From: Limnohabitans sp. | GTDB taxonomy: Bacteria > Pseudomonadota > Gammaproteobacteria > Burkholderiales > Burkholderiaceae_C | Direction: 5' to 3' | Length of the DNA: 14,387 nt | Assembly (NCBI GenBank): GCA_023260735.1 | Contig: JALQUL010000266.1 | Location: 1-14,387 of the forward strand | Shown: positions 6,949 to 13,579 of the stretch, piece after piece | Layout of the letters: each line of letters begins with the position of its first letter | Numbering within the stretch: the stretch's first letter is position 1 | Program-made: the position numbers and the translations under genes | The notes under the pieces: generated by a model | What the model saw: only the letters and a program-made list of their open reading frames with translations | The model's database searches: none | Told to the model about the DNA's origin: nothing

Positions 6949-8283
6949 ATGAATATGACTTTAACAGCTCGTCCGCTACTACTCAACAGTAATGAGGCTG
7001 ATTTTTCAACTCAGTTAAACCATCGTCTTAGCTGGGCTGATCACACCGATCATCAAATTGAAACAGTAGTGACCGATATTTTGCATCAAGTTAAAACCAG
7101 AGGTGATGCAGCTGTTATTGAATATACCAATCGTTTTGATAGACGAAATGTGCAGTCAATTGATGAGTTGGTGTTGGCCCCCGAACAGCTTAAAAAAGCT
7201 TTTTTAGATTTACCGCAAGCCCAGCGTAATGCCCTAGAAAATGCCGCCCAAAGAGTAAGAGTGTTTCATGAAGCACAAAAAAATGCCAATGGAAAAAGCT
7301 GGAATTACATTGATGCGGATGGTAATTTATTAGGCCAAAAAGTCACTCCCATTGAGCGAGTAGGGATTTACGTACCTGGTGGGAAGGCTGCTTATCCGTC
7401 TTCCGTTTTAATGAATGCGATACCGGCTAATGTGGCAGGTGTCAAAGAAATTCTGATGGTGGTGCCAGCTCCAGACGGAATTCTTAACCCATTAGTTTTA
7501 GCGGCTGCGTATTTGTCTGGGGTGACTAAAGTGCTCACTATTGGCGGGGCACAAGCGGTGGCCGCTCTTGCTTATGGTACGACAAGTATTGTCGCAGTAA
7601 ATAAAATTACCGGACCTGGTAATGCGTATGTAGCGGCTGCAAAGCGACGTGTTTTTGGTAAGGTTGGAATTGATATGATTGCCGGCCCTAGCGAAATTTT
7701 AGTTATTGCCGACGGCAGCACTCCAGCTCACTGGGTAGCCATGGATTTATTTAGCCAAGCCGAGCATGACGAATTAGCCCAAAGTATTTTAATTAGCCCA
7801 AATGAATCTTATATTCAAGCAGTGCAAACTGCGATTGATGAGTTGCTGCCCACCATGCCTAGGGCGGAAATTATTGCTAAATCATTAAACGACAGGGGCT
7901 TATTTATTATTGCTAAAACCATGCAAGAGGCCTGTGCAATTAGCAATCAAATTGCTCCAGAGCATCTTGAAATCAGTTGTACCGAGCCCCACCTATGGGA
8001 GCCTTTATTAACTGAGGCGGGTGCTATTTTTATGGGCTCTTACACCAGCGAGTCCTTAGGCGATTATTGTGCAGGTCCTAATCATGTATTGCCCACTAGT
8101 TCAACTGCCAAATTTTCTTCACCATTAGGCGTGTATGATTTTCAAAAGCGCTCTAGCCTTATTCAGGTGAGTCGTCAGGGAGCACAAATTTTAGGGCCAA
8201 TTGCTGCCGAATTAGCTTATGCAGAAGGATTACAAGGTCACGCCTTAGCTGCAGAATATCGATTGGATAAAAATGCAAAATAA
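6949..8283 (+). CDS. hisD: Histidinol dehydrogenase (HisD)
   Basis: HisD oxidises L-histidinol to L-histidine in two NAD-dependent steps, ending the pathway. The 444-residue length is normal. The NAD/substrate region GPGNAYVAAAKRRVFG (222-237) and AGPSEILVIAD are intact. Zinc ligands predicted from the family are Gln270 and His273 (FSQAEHDE), Asp372 (GDYCAGPNHVLPT) and His431 (LQGHALAAEYR). The catalytic Glu-His pair is at 338-339 (APEHLE). ATG at 6949 was chosen; ATG at 6955 is two codons later and equally plausible, and neither has a Shine-Dalgarno. The 3' end overlaps hisC by 11 bases, indicating coupled translation. Confidence 0.96.
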   Translation: MNMTLTARPLLLNSNEADFSTQLNHRLSWADHTDHQIETVVTDILHQVKTRGDAAVIEYTNRFDRRNVQSIDELVLAPEQLKKAFLDLPQAQRNALENAAQRVRVFHEAQKNANGKSWNYIDADGNLLGQKVTPIERVGIYVPGGKAAYPSSVLMNAIPANVAGVKEILMVVPAPDGILNPLVLAAAYLSGVTKVLTIGGAQAVAALAYGTTSIVAVNKITGPGNAYVAAAKRRVFGKVGIDMIAGPSEILVIADGSTPAHWVAMDLFSQAEHDELAQSILISPNESYIQAVQTAIDELLPTMPRAEIIAKSLNDRGLFIIAKTMQEACAISNQIAPEHLEISCTEPHLWEPLLTEAGAIFMGSYTSESLGDYCAGPNHVLPTSSTAKFSSPLGVYDFQKRSSLIQVSRQGAQILGPIAAELAYAEGLQGHALAAEYRLDKNAK

Positions 8284-9364
8284 AACTACTACCCGCTCGG
8301 TGATTAGGTCAGACATAATGGCTATGCATGCCTATGTAGTGCAAGATAGCAAGGGTTATGTCAAGCTTGATGCCATGGAGAATCCTTATACATTAAGTGC
8401 GCCCTTACAAGCTGAATTAGGCAAACGTTTAGCCGCCATTGAGGTCAACCGTTATCCGGGTCAGCGAATTCACGATCTACAAAATGCCTTGGCTCATTAT
8501 TGCAATCTGCCTGAAAACTATTCACTTATTTTAGGTAATGGCTCTGATGAGTTGATCTCTTTATTGGCAATCGCAATTGATCAGCCAGGAGCCAGTATCA
8601 TGGCGCCTTTGCCAGGTTTTGTGATGTATGAGATGAGTGCCAAAATTCAAGGTGTTGAGTTTATTGGTATTGAATTAGACGCAGATTTTGAATTAGATGT
8701 CGATACCATGTTGCAGGCCATTCATACCCATCAACCTGCATTAGTTTATTTGGCTTACCCTAATAACCCAACTGCTAATTTATGGTCTGATGAAGCAATG
8801 CACAGCATCATACAAGCTTGTGAAATGGTAGGAAGCTTAGTGGTGATTGATGAAGCCTATCAACCATTTGCGAGTAAATCGTTTATTCAAGAAATGACAC
8901 AATATCAAAATGTGTTGTTATTGCGGACCTTAAGCAAATTTGGCTTAGCAGGGGTCCGGTTAGGTTATTTGGTTGGCCCTAGCCACATTGTGAATCAAAT
9001 TGATAAAATTAGGCCACCCTATAATATAAGTGTGCTCAATGCAGAGGCTGCTTTGTTTGCCCTAGAGCATCAAGCAGAGTTTCAACAGCAAGCACAATTA
9101 ATTTGCCAAGAGCGCGACCTATTGCTCTCACAACTTGAAGCGCTTGATCAATTAAAGGTCTATCCTAGTCAAGCTAATATGATTTTATTACGCTTAAAAC
9201 TACCATTGCTGGCAGCTGAGGTTTTTCAAGGCATGAAGGACAAAGGAGTACTTATTAAAAATGTTTCCTCTTTGCATACATCGCTCAATAATTGCCTCAG
9301 AATTACTGTAGGAACAGCGCAAGAAAATCAACAAATGATGAAAGCTTTAAAGGCCTGTTTATGA
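8273..9364 (+). CDS. hisC: Histidinol-phosphate aminotransferase (HisC)
   Basis: HisC is a PLP-dependent fold-type I aminotransferase converting imidazole-acetol phosphate and glutamate to histidinol phosphate. In the 363-residue protein the PLP lysine is Lys222 in RTLSKFGLAGVRLGY, the PLP-contact Asp193 lies in VIDEAY, Asn165 in YPNNPT, and the phosphate-binding stretch GNGSDE is at 88-93. The N terminus (VIRSDIMAMHAYVV, then KLDAMENPY) matches the betaproteobacterial HisC pattern, supporting the ATG at 8273 inside the hisD end. It overlaps hisB by four bases (ATGA), so hisD, hisC and hisB form a tight translational chain. A related aromatic aminotransferase is possible in principle, but the his context makes HisC nearly certain. 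Confidence 0.95.
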   Translation: MQNKTTTRSVIRSDIMAMHAYVVQDSKGYVKLDAMENPYTLSAPLQAELGKRLAAIEVNRYPGQRIHDLQNALAHYCNLPENYSLILGNGSDELISLLAIAIDQPGASIMAPLPGFVMYEMSAKIQGVEFIGIELDADFELDVDTMLQAIHTHQPALVYLAYPNNPTANLWSDEAMHSIIQACEMVGSLVVIDEAYQPFASKSFIQEMTQYQNVLLLRTLSKFGLAGVRLGYLVGPSHIVNQIDKIRPPYNISVLNAEAALFALEHQAEFQQQAQLICQERDLLLSQLEALDQLKVYPSQANMILLRLKLPLLAAEVFQGMKDKGVLIKNVSSLHTSLNNCLRITVGTAQENQQMMKALKACL

Positions 9365-9954
9365 ACTCAAGAATCGCAAGCGTAGAACGCATTACCAACG
9401 AAACTGCAATTACTGTCACTGTTAATTTAGACGGTACTGGAAAAGCCAATATTCAAACGGGTATTGGATTTTTTAACCACATGTTAGATCAAATTGCCCG
9501 TCATGGATTAATTGACCTAGACATTGTGGCTAAAGGCGACTTACACATTGATGGTCATCACACGGTAGAAGACGTTGGCATTACGTTGGGACAAGCAGTG
9601 TTAAAGGCGGTAGGCGATAAAAAAGGTTTACGTCGTTTTGGCCATGCGTATGTTCCACTCGATGAAGCTTTATCAAGAGTCGTAGTTGACTTTTCTGGTC
9701 GTCCTGGTTTGATGATGGATATCCCTTTTACAGCGGGTCAAATCGGTGCATTTGACACACAACTCACACATGAGTTTTTTCAAGGGTTTGTGAATCATGC
9801 GCTGGTCAGTTTGCATATTGACAACCTTAAAGGTTCTAATGCGCATCATCAGGCTGAAAGTGTTTTTAAGGCTTTTGCTAGAGCATTAAGAGCTGCTGTA
9901 GAGCTTGATTCTCGACAATTAGATCAAATACCCTCTACAAAAGGCAGTTTATAA
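9361..9954 (+). CDS. hisB: Imidazoleglycerol-phosphate dehydratase, monofunctional (HisB)
   Basis: HisB dehydrates imidazole glycerol phosphate to imidazole-acetol phosphate. The 197-residue product is the dehydratase alone, without the N-terminal histidinol-phosphatase domain of enteric HisB, so the phosphatase must be encoded elsewhere. The two metal-binding motifs of the internally duplicated fold are intact: HHTVED with His66, His67 and Glu70, and HHQAES with His162, His163 and Glu166. FFNHML (37-42) is also typical. The ATG at 9361 lies in the hisC stop (ATGA overlap) and starts at the normal family N terminus (MNSRIASVERITNETAI); a longer in-frame reading from inside hisC adds unrelated residues. 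After hisB comes a 122-base gap. Confidence 0.96.
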   Translation: MNSRIASVERITNETAITVTVNLDGTGKANIQTGIGFFNHMLDQIARHGLIDLDIVAKGDLHIDGHHTVEDVGITLGQAVLKAVGDKKGLRRFGHAYVPLDEALSRVVVDFSGRPGLMMDIPFTAGQIGAFDTQLTHEFFQGFVNHALVSLHIDNLKGSNAHHQAESVFKAFARALRAAVELDSRQLDQIPSTKGSL

Positions 9955-9955
9955 G

Positions 9956-9974
9956 CAAATTTTGTCAAATTTTG
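9956..9974 (+). repeat. Two phased copies of CAAATTTTG in the hisB-hisH gap
   Basis: CAAATTTTG occurs at 9956-9964 and again at 9966-9974, ten bases apart, which is close to one helical turn. The unit is a nearly symmetric A/T tract. Just downstream, TTGGTAA (9972-9978) can pair imperfectly with TTGCCAA (9994-10000). The repeat starts right after the hisB stop and could be a bend, a protein site or chance in AT-rich DNA. Confidence 0.4.
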
Positions 9975-9993
9975 GTAAAACTGTTGCAAATAA

Positions 9994-10024
9994 TTGCCAA
10001 GCAAGAACTTTGATTCGCTAAAAT
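9994..10024 (+). promoter_or_regulatory. Weak candidate promoter upstream of hisH
   Basis: TTGCCA at 9994-9999 and TAAAAT at 10019-10024 resemble -35 and -10 hexamers, but the spacer is 19 bases, longer than the preferred 17. A start here would give a leader of about 45 bases before the hisH ATG. It is the best promoter-like pair in the 122-base hisB-hisH gap, but confidence is low. Confidence 0.28.
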
Positions 10025-10076
10025 AAGTGCGTCTATCGTCTGTTAAATTCAATAAATTAGAAACTTAATATTAAAT

Positions 10077-10757
10077 ATGAATGCAAGTCCTACGGTTGTT
10101 GTAGTGGACTACGGAGTAGGTAATTTACGCTCAGTGGCAAATGCTTTAAGCACGGTAGCTACTGGTGGTCAATTCCAAGTTTTGATTAGCGCCAATCCTG
10201 CCGACATTGATCGAGCAGACCGTCTTGTTTTGCCTGGTCAAGGGGCCATGAAAGATTGCATGGATTCGCTTGATACTTCAGGGCTGAAGTCATCTATTTT
10301 AAAAGCGGTTCAAAACAAGCCCTTATTTGGTGTGTGCGTCGGAATGCAAATGTTACTCGACTACAGCGATGAAGGGGCCATCAATGGTCAGCCAACAGCT
10401 GCCCTTGGTCTTATACCCGGTCATGTTGAGCGCTTCCAGCTACAAGGACAATTACAACCTGACGGCAGTCGATATAAAGTACCTCAAATGGGCTGGAATC
10501 AAGTTGACTTTGCTAGTACTGCAGCTGCACAGCATGTCATGTGGCAGGGTATTCCCAATAACGCCTATTTTTATTTTGTGCATAGTTTTTATGCCAAACC
10601 TAATAATCCTAGCCATGCGGCTGCAGTAGCTGATTACGGTGGTTTATTCACGGCTGCGTTGCAAAATAACAATATTTTTGCAACGCAGTTCCATCCAGAA
10701 AAAAGTGGTGAGCAAGGTCTTGCGCTTTATCGCAATTTTTTAAGCTGGCAACCCTAG
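10077..10757 (+). CDS. hisH: Imidazole glycerol phosphate synthase, glutaminase subunit (HisH)
   Basis: HisH is the class-I glutamine amidotransferase that releases ammonia from glutamine and channels it to HisF. The 226-residue protein has the oxyanion/glutamine region LPGQGAMKDCM (52-62), the nucleophile Cys87 in FGVCVGMQML, and the catalytic His206-Glu208 pair in TQFHPEKSGEQG. VPQMGWNQV and YFYFVHSFYA are further HisH signatures. Length is slightly above the common 200-215, partly from a longer segment at residues 26-34. The ATG has no Shine-Dalgarno (TTAATATTAAAT precedes it). Its partner hisF is two genes downstream and separated by a terminator. Confidence 0.95.
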   Translation: MNASPTVVVVDYGVGNLRSVANALSTVATGGQFQVLISANPADIDRADRLVLPGQGAMKDCMDSLDTSGLKSSILKAVQNKPLFGVCVGMQMLLDYSDEGAINGQPTAALGLIPGHVERFQLQGQLQPDGSRYKVPQMGWNQVDFASTAAAQHVMWQGIPNNAYFYFVHSFYAKPNNPSHAAAVADYGGLFTAALQNNNIFATQFHPEKSGEQGLALYRNFLSWQP

Positions 10758-10834
10758 GAATCAAGTCTTTATAGGCAAGGTTTTAAAAGTTGTTTTTATT
10801 TTTGTTTTTTTATTGGTCATTATTTTTCGATATC

Positions 10835-11575
10835 ATGCTTCTCATTCCTGCTATTGATCTTAAAGATGGTCACTGTGTTCGTCTCAAACAGGGCGACATG
10901 GACCAGTCCACCACTTTTGGCGAAGACCCTGTCGCCATGGCCCGTTCATGGATTGAAAAAGGTGCACGTCGACTGCACTTGGTCGATTTAAATGGTGCAT
11001 TTGCTGGGAAACCAGCTAATGAACCTGTTATTCGTAAGATTCTTAAAGAATTTGGCTCTGAAATTGATATTCAATTAGGTGGTGGCATTCGTGATCTAGA
11101 TACTATCGAGCGGTATCTAGATGCTGGTTTGCGCTATGTGATTATTGGCACGGCGGCGGTCAAAAATCCGGGTTTTTTACAAGATTCTTGTACTGCTTTT
11201 GGTGGTCATATTATTGTAGGTCTAGATGCAAAAGACGGTAAAGTAGCAACTGACGGTTGGAGCAAAGTAACCAAGCACGACGTTGTTGATTTAGCCAAAA
11301 AATTTGAAGGTTATGGCGCCGAATCAATTATTTACACAGATATTGGTCGTGATGGCATGTTAACTGGCATTAACATTGAAGCAACAGTGCGATTGGCTCA
11401 GGCCTTAACGATTCCTGTAATTGCCTCTGGTGGTTTGTCCAATATGGATGATATCGAAAAATTGTGTGAGGTCGAAGAAGAAGGTGTGGAAGGCGTTATT
11501 TGCGGGCGCTCGATTTATACTGGCGACTTAGATTTTGAAAAAGCTCAGTTATTTGCCGATGATTTAAACGGCTAA
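10835..11575 (+). CDS. hisA: Phosphoribosyl-formimino-AICAR-phosphate isomerase (HisA)
   Basis: HisA is a (beta/alpha)8-barrel enzyme that opens the ribose ring of ProFAR to give PRFAR, the HisH-HisF substrate. The 246-residue product has the two catalytic aspartates in expected places: Asp8 in IPAIDLKDG and Asp131 in GLDAKDGKVATDGW. The phosphate-binding loops LGGGIRD (81-87) and ASGGLSNMDD are intact. ATG at 10835 starts exactly at the family N terminus (MLLIPAID). A further upstream in-frame TTG would add a run of Phe and Leu encoded by a T-rich leader and is rejected. There is no Shine-Dalgarno; instead the 45 bases before the ATG are unusually T-rich (about 10790-10828). Confidence 0.96.
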   Translation: MLLIPAIDLKDGHCVRLKQGDMDQSTTFGEDPVAMARSWIEKGARRLHLVDLNGAFAGKPANEPVIRKILKEFGSEIDIQLGGGIRDLDTIERYLDAGLRYVIIGTAAVKNPGFLQDSCTAFGGHIIVGLDAKDGKVATDGWSKVTKHDVVDLAKKFEGYGAESIIYTDIGRDGMLTGINIEATVRLAQALTIPVIASGGLSNMDDIEKLCEVEEEGVEGVICGRSIYTGDLDFEKAQLFADDLNG

Positions 11576-11584
11576 AACCCAATT

Positions 11585-11615
11585 AAGCTAGCTAATTAAA
11601 GGCTAGCTTTTTTTT
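11585..11615 (+). terminator. Intrinsic terminator between hisA and hisF
   Basis: A perfect 8-bp stem pairs AAGCTAGC (11585-11592) with GCTAGCTT (11602-11609) across a nine-base loop. It is followed by an uninterrupted T-run (11608-11615), so it has the standard form of a Rho-independent terminator. It begins nine bases after the hisA stop and its T-run ends 14 bases before the hisF ATG. Partial readthrough would make it an attenuator lowering hisF relative to hisA. Confidence 0.82.
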
Positions 11616-11629
11616 ACTAAAAAATATAT

Positions 11630-12403
11630 ATGCTTGCTAAAAGAATTATTCCTTGTTTAGATGTGACCGGTGGTCGAGTAGTGAAAGGTGTTAATTTTGT
11701 AGCATTGCAAGATGCAGGTGATCCTGTTGAAATTGCCGCTCGTTACAACGAACAAGGTGCGGATGAACTCACCTTTCTGGATATTACGGCCACTTCGGAC
11801 GCTAGAGATATGATTTTGCCAGTCATTGAAGCAGTTGCGTCTAAAGTTTTTATCCCTTTAACAGTAGGAGGAGGCGTACGTTCAGTAGCAGATGTCAGGC
11901 GTTTACTTAATGCTGGTGCAGATAAAACCAGTTTTAATTCGGCCGCCATACAAAATCCACAGGTTATTCAAGAATGCTCCGATAAATACGGCTCACAATG
12001 TATTGTGGTAGCTATTGATGCTAAACGTAGGTCTCAGCCTGTTGGTGCTTCGCCTGCTTGGGATGTTTATAGCCACGGTGGGCGAGTCAACACAGGCCTA
12101 GATGTTTTGGAATGGGCCCAAAAAATGGAGAGTTTAGGGGCAGGTGAAATTTTACTCACCAGCATGGATAGAGATGGTACCAAATCTGGTTTTGATTTGG
12201 AACTCACACGTACCGTGAGTGATGCCCTTCAAATACCAGTCATCGCCTCTGGCGGAGTGGGAAGTTTAGAGGATTTATCTGATGGCATAGAGTTGGGTCA
12301 TGCAGATGCCGTTTTAGCTGCCAGTATTTTTCATTATGGCCAGTTCACAATTGCACAAGCTAAAGCAAGCATGAAACAACGCGCTATCCCCGTCAGGCTC
12401 TAA
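11630..12403 (+). CDS. hisF: Imidazole glycerol phosphate synthase, cyclase subunit (HisF)
   Basis: HisF uses ammonia supplied by HisH to close the imidazole ring, yielding imidazole glycerol phosphate and AICAR. This 257-residue barrel protein has the catalytic Asp11 (IIPCLDVTGGRVVKG) and Asp130 (VVAIDAKRR), and phosphate loops TVGGGVRSV (78-86) and ASGGVGSLED. Length is normal. The ATG at 11630 is preceded only by AT-rich sequence (CTAAAAAATATAT) with no Shine-Dalgarno, and the terminator T-run ends 14 bases upstream. Translation of readthrough RNA or a start very near the ATG (a leaderless message) are both possible. The usual next genes hisI and hisE do not follow. Confidence 0.96.
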   Translation: MLAKRIIPCLDVTGGRVVKGVNFVALQDAGDPVEIAARYNEQGADELTFLDITATSDARDMILPVIEAVASKVFIPLTVGGGVRSVADVRRLLNAGADKTSFNSAAIQNPQVIQECSDKYGSQCIVVAIDAKRRSQPVGASPAWDVYSHGGRVNTGLDVLEWAQKMESLGAGEILLTSMDRDGTKSGFDLELTRTVSDALQIPVIASGGVGSLEDLSDGIELGHADAVLAASIFHYGQFTIAQAKASMKQRAIPVRL

Positions 12404-12493
12404 CATATTGAAATAAAACAACAGTTTGTAAAAAATTAAACGTCAGATTTTGTCGAGTAATTGAGCGTATTAGGATTAAATACCATTAAACTC

Positions 12494-12545
12494 AAGGGTG
12501 AATGAAGCAAGGATTTTAAATCTCTGCTGAATTTACCCTTTTTTT
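12494..12545 (+). terminator. Strong intrinsic terminator downstream of hisF
   Basis: A long hairpin pairs AAGGGTGAATGAAGC (12494-12508) with GCTGAATTTACCCTT (12526-12540). Thirteen of 15 positions pair (one G-T), with one two-base internal mismatch. A short inner stem (GATT/AATC) may form within the loop. A seven-T run (12539-12545) follows. It lies about 90 bases after the hisF stop and closes the his transcript. Confidence 0.88.
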
Positions 12546-12562
12546 ATATTTATTAACATAAT

Positions 12563-12586
12563 AGTGGCTAATAGCCTCTTATTTTT
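12563..12586 (+). terminator. Possible second, weaker terminator hairpin
   Basis: GGCT (12566-12569) and AGCC (12573-12576) pair around an AAT loop. Beyond a T-T mismatch the stem is extended by AG/CT, and TTATTTTT follows. The stem is short, so this may be only a backup to the hairpin ending at 12545. Confidence 0.35.
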
Positions 12587-12616
12587 GATAGTAATTATGA
12601 AAGAAAAAATGAGTGG

Positions 12617-12644
12617 GTGACAGTTTTGTTTAAATAAATAAAAT
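12617..12644 (+). promoter_or_regulatory. Candidate sigma-70 promoter of the pil chemosensory operon
   Basis: GTGACA (12617-12622) and TAAAAT (12639-12644) each match the consensus -35 and -10 hexamers at five of six positions, with a 16-base spacer. They lie after the two hairpins that end the his transcript and before pilG, exactly where a new promoter is needed. The predicted leader is about 77 bases, very AT-rich, and ends in the strong ribosome site GGAGG. Confidence 0.45.
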
Positions 12645-12728
12645 TTAATTTGAACTAAATTACAAATTTATAGAAATTTAACCGTATCTCAAGCACAATT
12701 GACGATGTAGTTGATTTGGAGGTAGTTC

Positions 12729-13127
12729 ATGTTAAATCAAGATTTACAAAGTTATAAGGTATTAGTTATTGATGATAGCAATACCATTAGGCGTAGTGCT
12801 GAGATTTTTCTCACTCAAGCAGGGCACCGGGTCATGTTGGCAGAAGACGGATTTGATGCCTTGGCTAAAGTAGGAGAATTTGAGCCTGATTTGATTTTTT
12901 GTGACATATTAATGCCTCGCTTAGATGGTTATAAAACTTGTACTGTCATCAAACAGAATCCAAAATACGGTAGTATTCCAATTGTGATGTTATCGTCTAA
13001 AGATGGCGTATTTGATAGAGCAAGAGGTCGTATAGCAGGATCTCAAGACTATATGACTAAACCATTTACCAAACAGGAAATGCTTCAAGCAGTAACGAGA
13101 TATGTACAAGCTGGTTCAGAGGATTAG
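12729..13127 (+). CDS. pilG: PilG, CheY-like response regulator of type IV pilus twitching motility
   Basis: This 132-residue protein is a single receiver domain with no output domain. The acidic pocket is Asp15-Asp16 (VLVIDDSNTIRR), the phospho-acceptor is Asp59 (FCDILMPRLDGY), the switch Ser90 lies in MLSSKDG, and the conserved lysine is Lys111 (MTKPFTKQE). IRRSAEIFL, EDGFDALAK and RLDGYKTC are distinctive for PilG of the Pil-Chp system, which drives pilus extension. A very good ribosome site, GGAGG at 12718-12722, lies six bases before the ATG and is stronger than those of the his genes. pilH follows after two bases. Confidence 0.93.
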   Translation: MLNQDLQSYKVLVIDDSNTIRRSAEIFLTQAGHRVMLAEDGFDALAKVGEFEPDLIFCDILMPRLDGYKTCTVIKQNPKYGSIPIVMLSSKDGVFDRARGRIAGSQDYMTKPFTKQEMLQAVTRYVQAGSED

Positions 13128-13129
13128 AA

Positions 13130-13492
13130 ATGGCAATTAAAAGTATTTTGATTGTGGATGATTCCCGCACAGAATTGATGTATTTGGCTGAAATGCTGAT
13201 GCGTCGCGGGTATTCGGTTAAGACGGCTAATAATGCTGAAGATGCATTACGCTTAATTGCTGGCGAGCGTCCCGATTTATTATTGCTTGATGTGGTGATG
13301 CCAGGTCTTAATGGTTTTCAACTCACTCGTCAACTCACTAAAAATCCCGAAAGTTCAGAAATCCCAATTATTCTATGCACTAGTAAAAATCAAGAAGCTG
13401 ACCGAATTTGGGGCTTAAGACAGGGCGCAAAGGACTATATTTTAAAACCTGTCAATGAAAATATATTGCTATCAAAAATTAAGGCTCTCTAG
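13130..13492 (+). CDS. pilH: PilH, CheY-like response regulator of twitching motility
   Basis: This 120-residue receiver domain has Asp10-Asp11 (LIVDDSRTE), phospho-acceptor Asp54 (LLDVVMPGLNGFQLTRQLT), Thr84 (CTSKNQEAD) and Lys106 (YILKPVNE). VMPGLNGFQ-TRQLTK and RIWGLRQGAKDY are strongly PilH-like. In the Pil-Chp model PilH opposes PilG, acting in retraction or as a phosphate sink. AGAGGA at 13118-13123 serves as ribosome site inside the pilG end. It ends in TAG right after SKIKAL, a little short of the usual C-terminal tail. The same frame then stays open to pilI. Confidence 0.93.
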   Translation: MAIKSILIVDDSRTELMYLAEMLMRRGYSVKTANNAEDALRLIAGERPDLLLLDVVMPGLNGFQLTRQLTKNPESSEIPIILCTSKNQEADRIWGLRQGAKDYILKPVNENILLSKIKAL

Positions 13493-13579
13493 TGCTTAGA
13501 AGCTAAAGATACGACATATATTAAGCTATCTGAATTACTCAATAGCGCTCATTACATCCTCATTAAGAATGGGTTTTCA

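Noticed and set aside
9292..9360. Longer hisB start inside hisC
   Set aside because: This stretch codes for HisC in another frame; the overlapping ATGA at 9361 gives the family-typical N terminus.
10327..10629. Alternative plus-strand frames nested in hisH, pilI (13677-13934) and the permease gene (2324-2515)
   Set aside because: They sit wholly inside genes whose conserved motifs are read in another frame, and show no family features of their own.
10790..10834. TTG start 15 codons upstream of hisA
   Set aside because: The added residues are Phe/Leu-rich products of a T-rich leader; HisA normally begins at MLLIPAIDL, which is the ATG at 10835.
12598..12621. Seven-codon ATG frame before pilG
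   Set aside because: Too short, without a ribosome site, and it overlaps the candidate -35 region.
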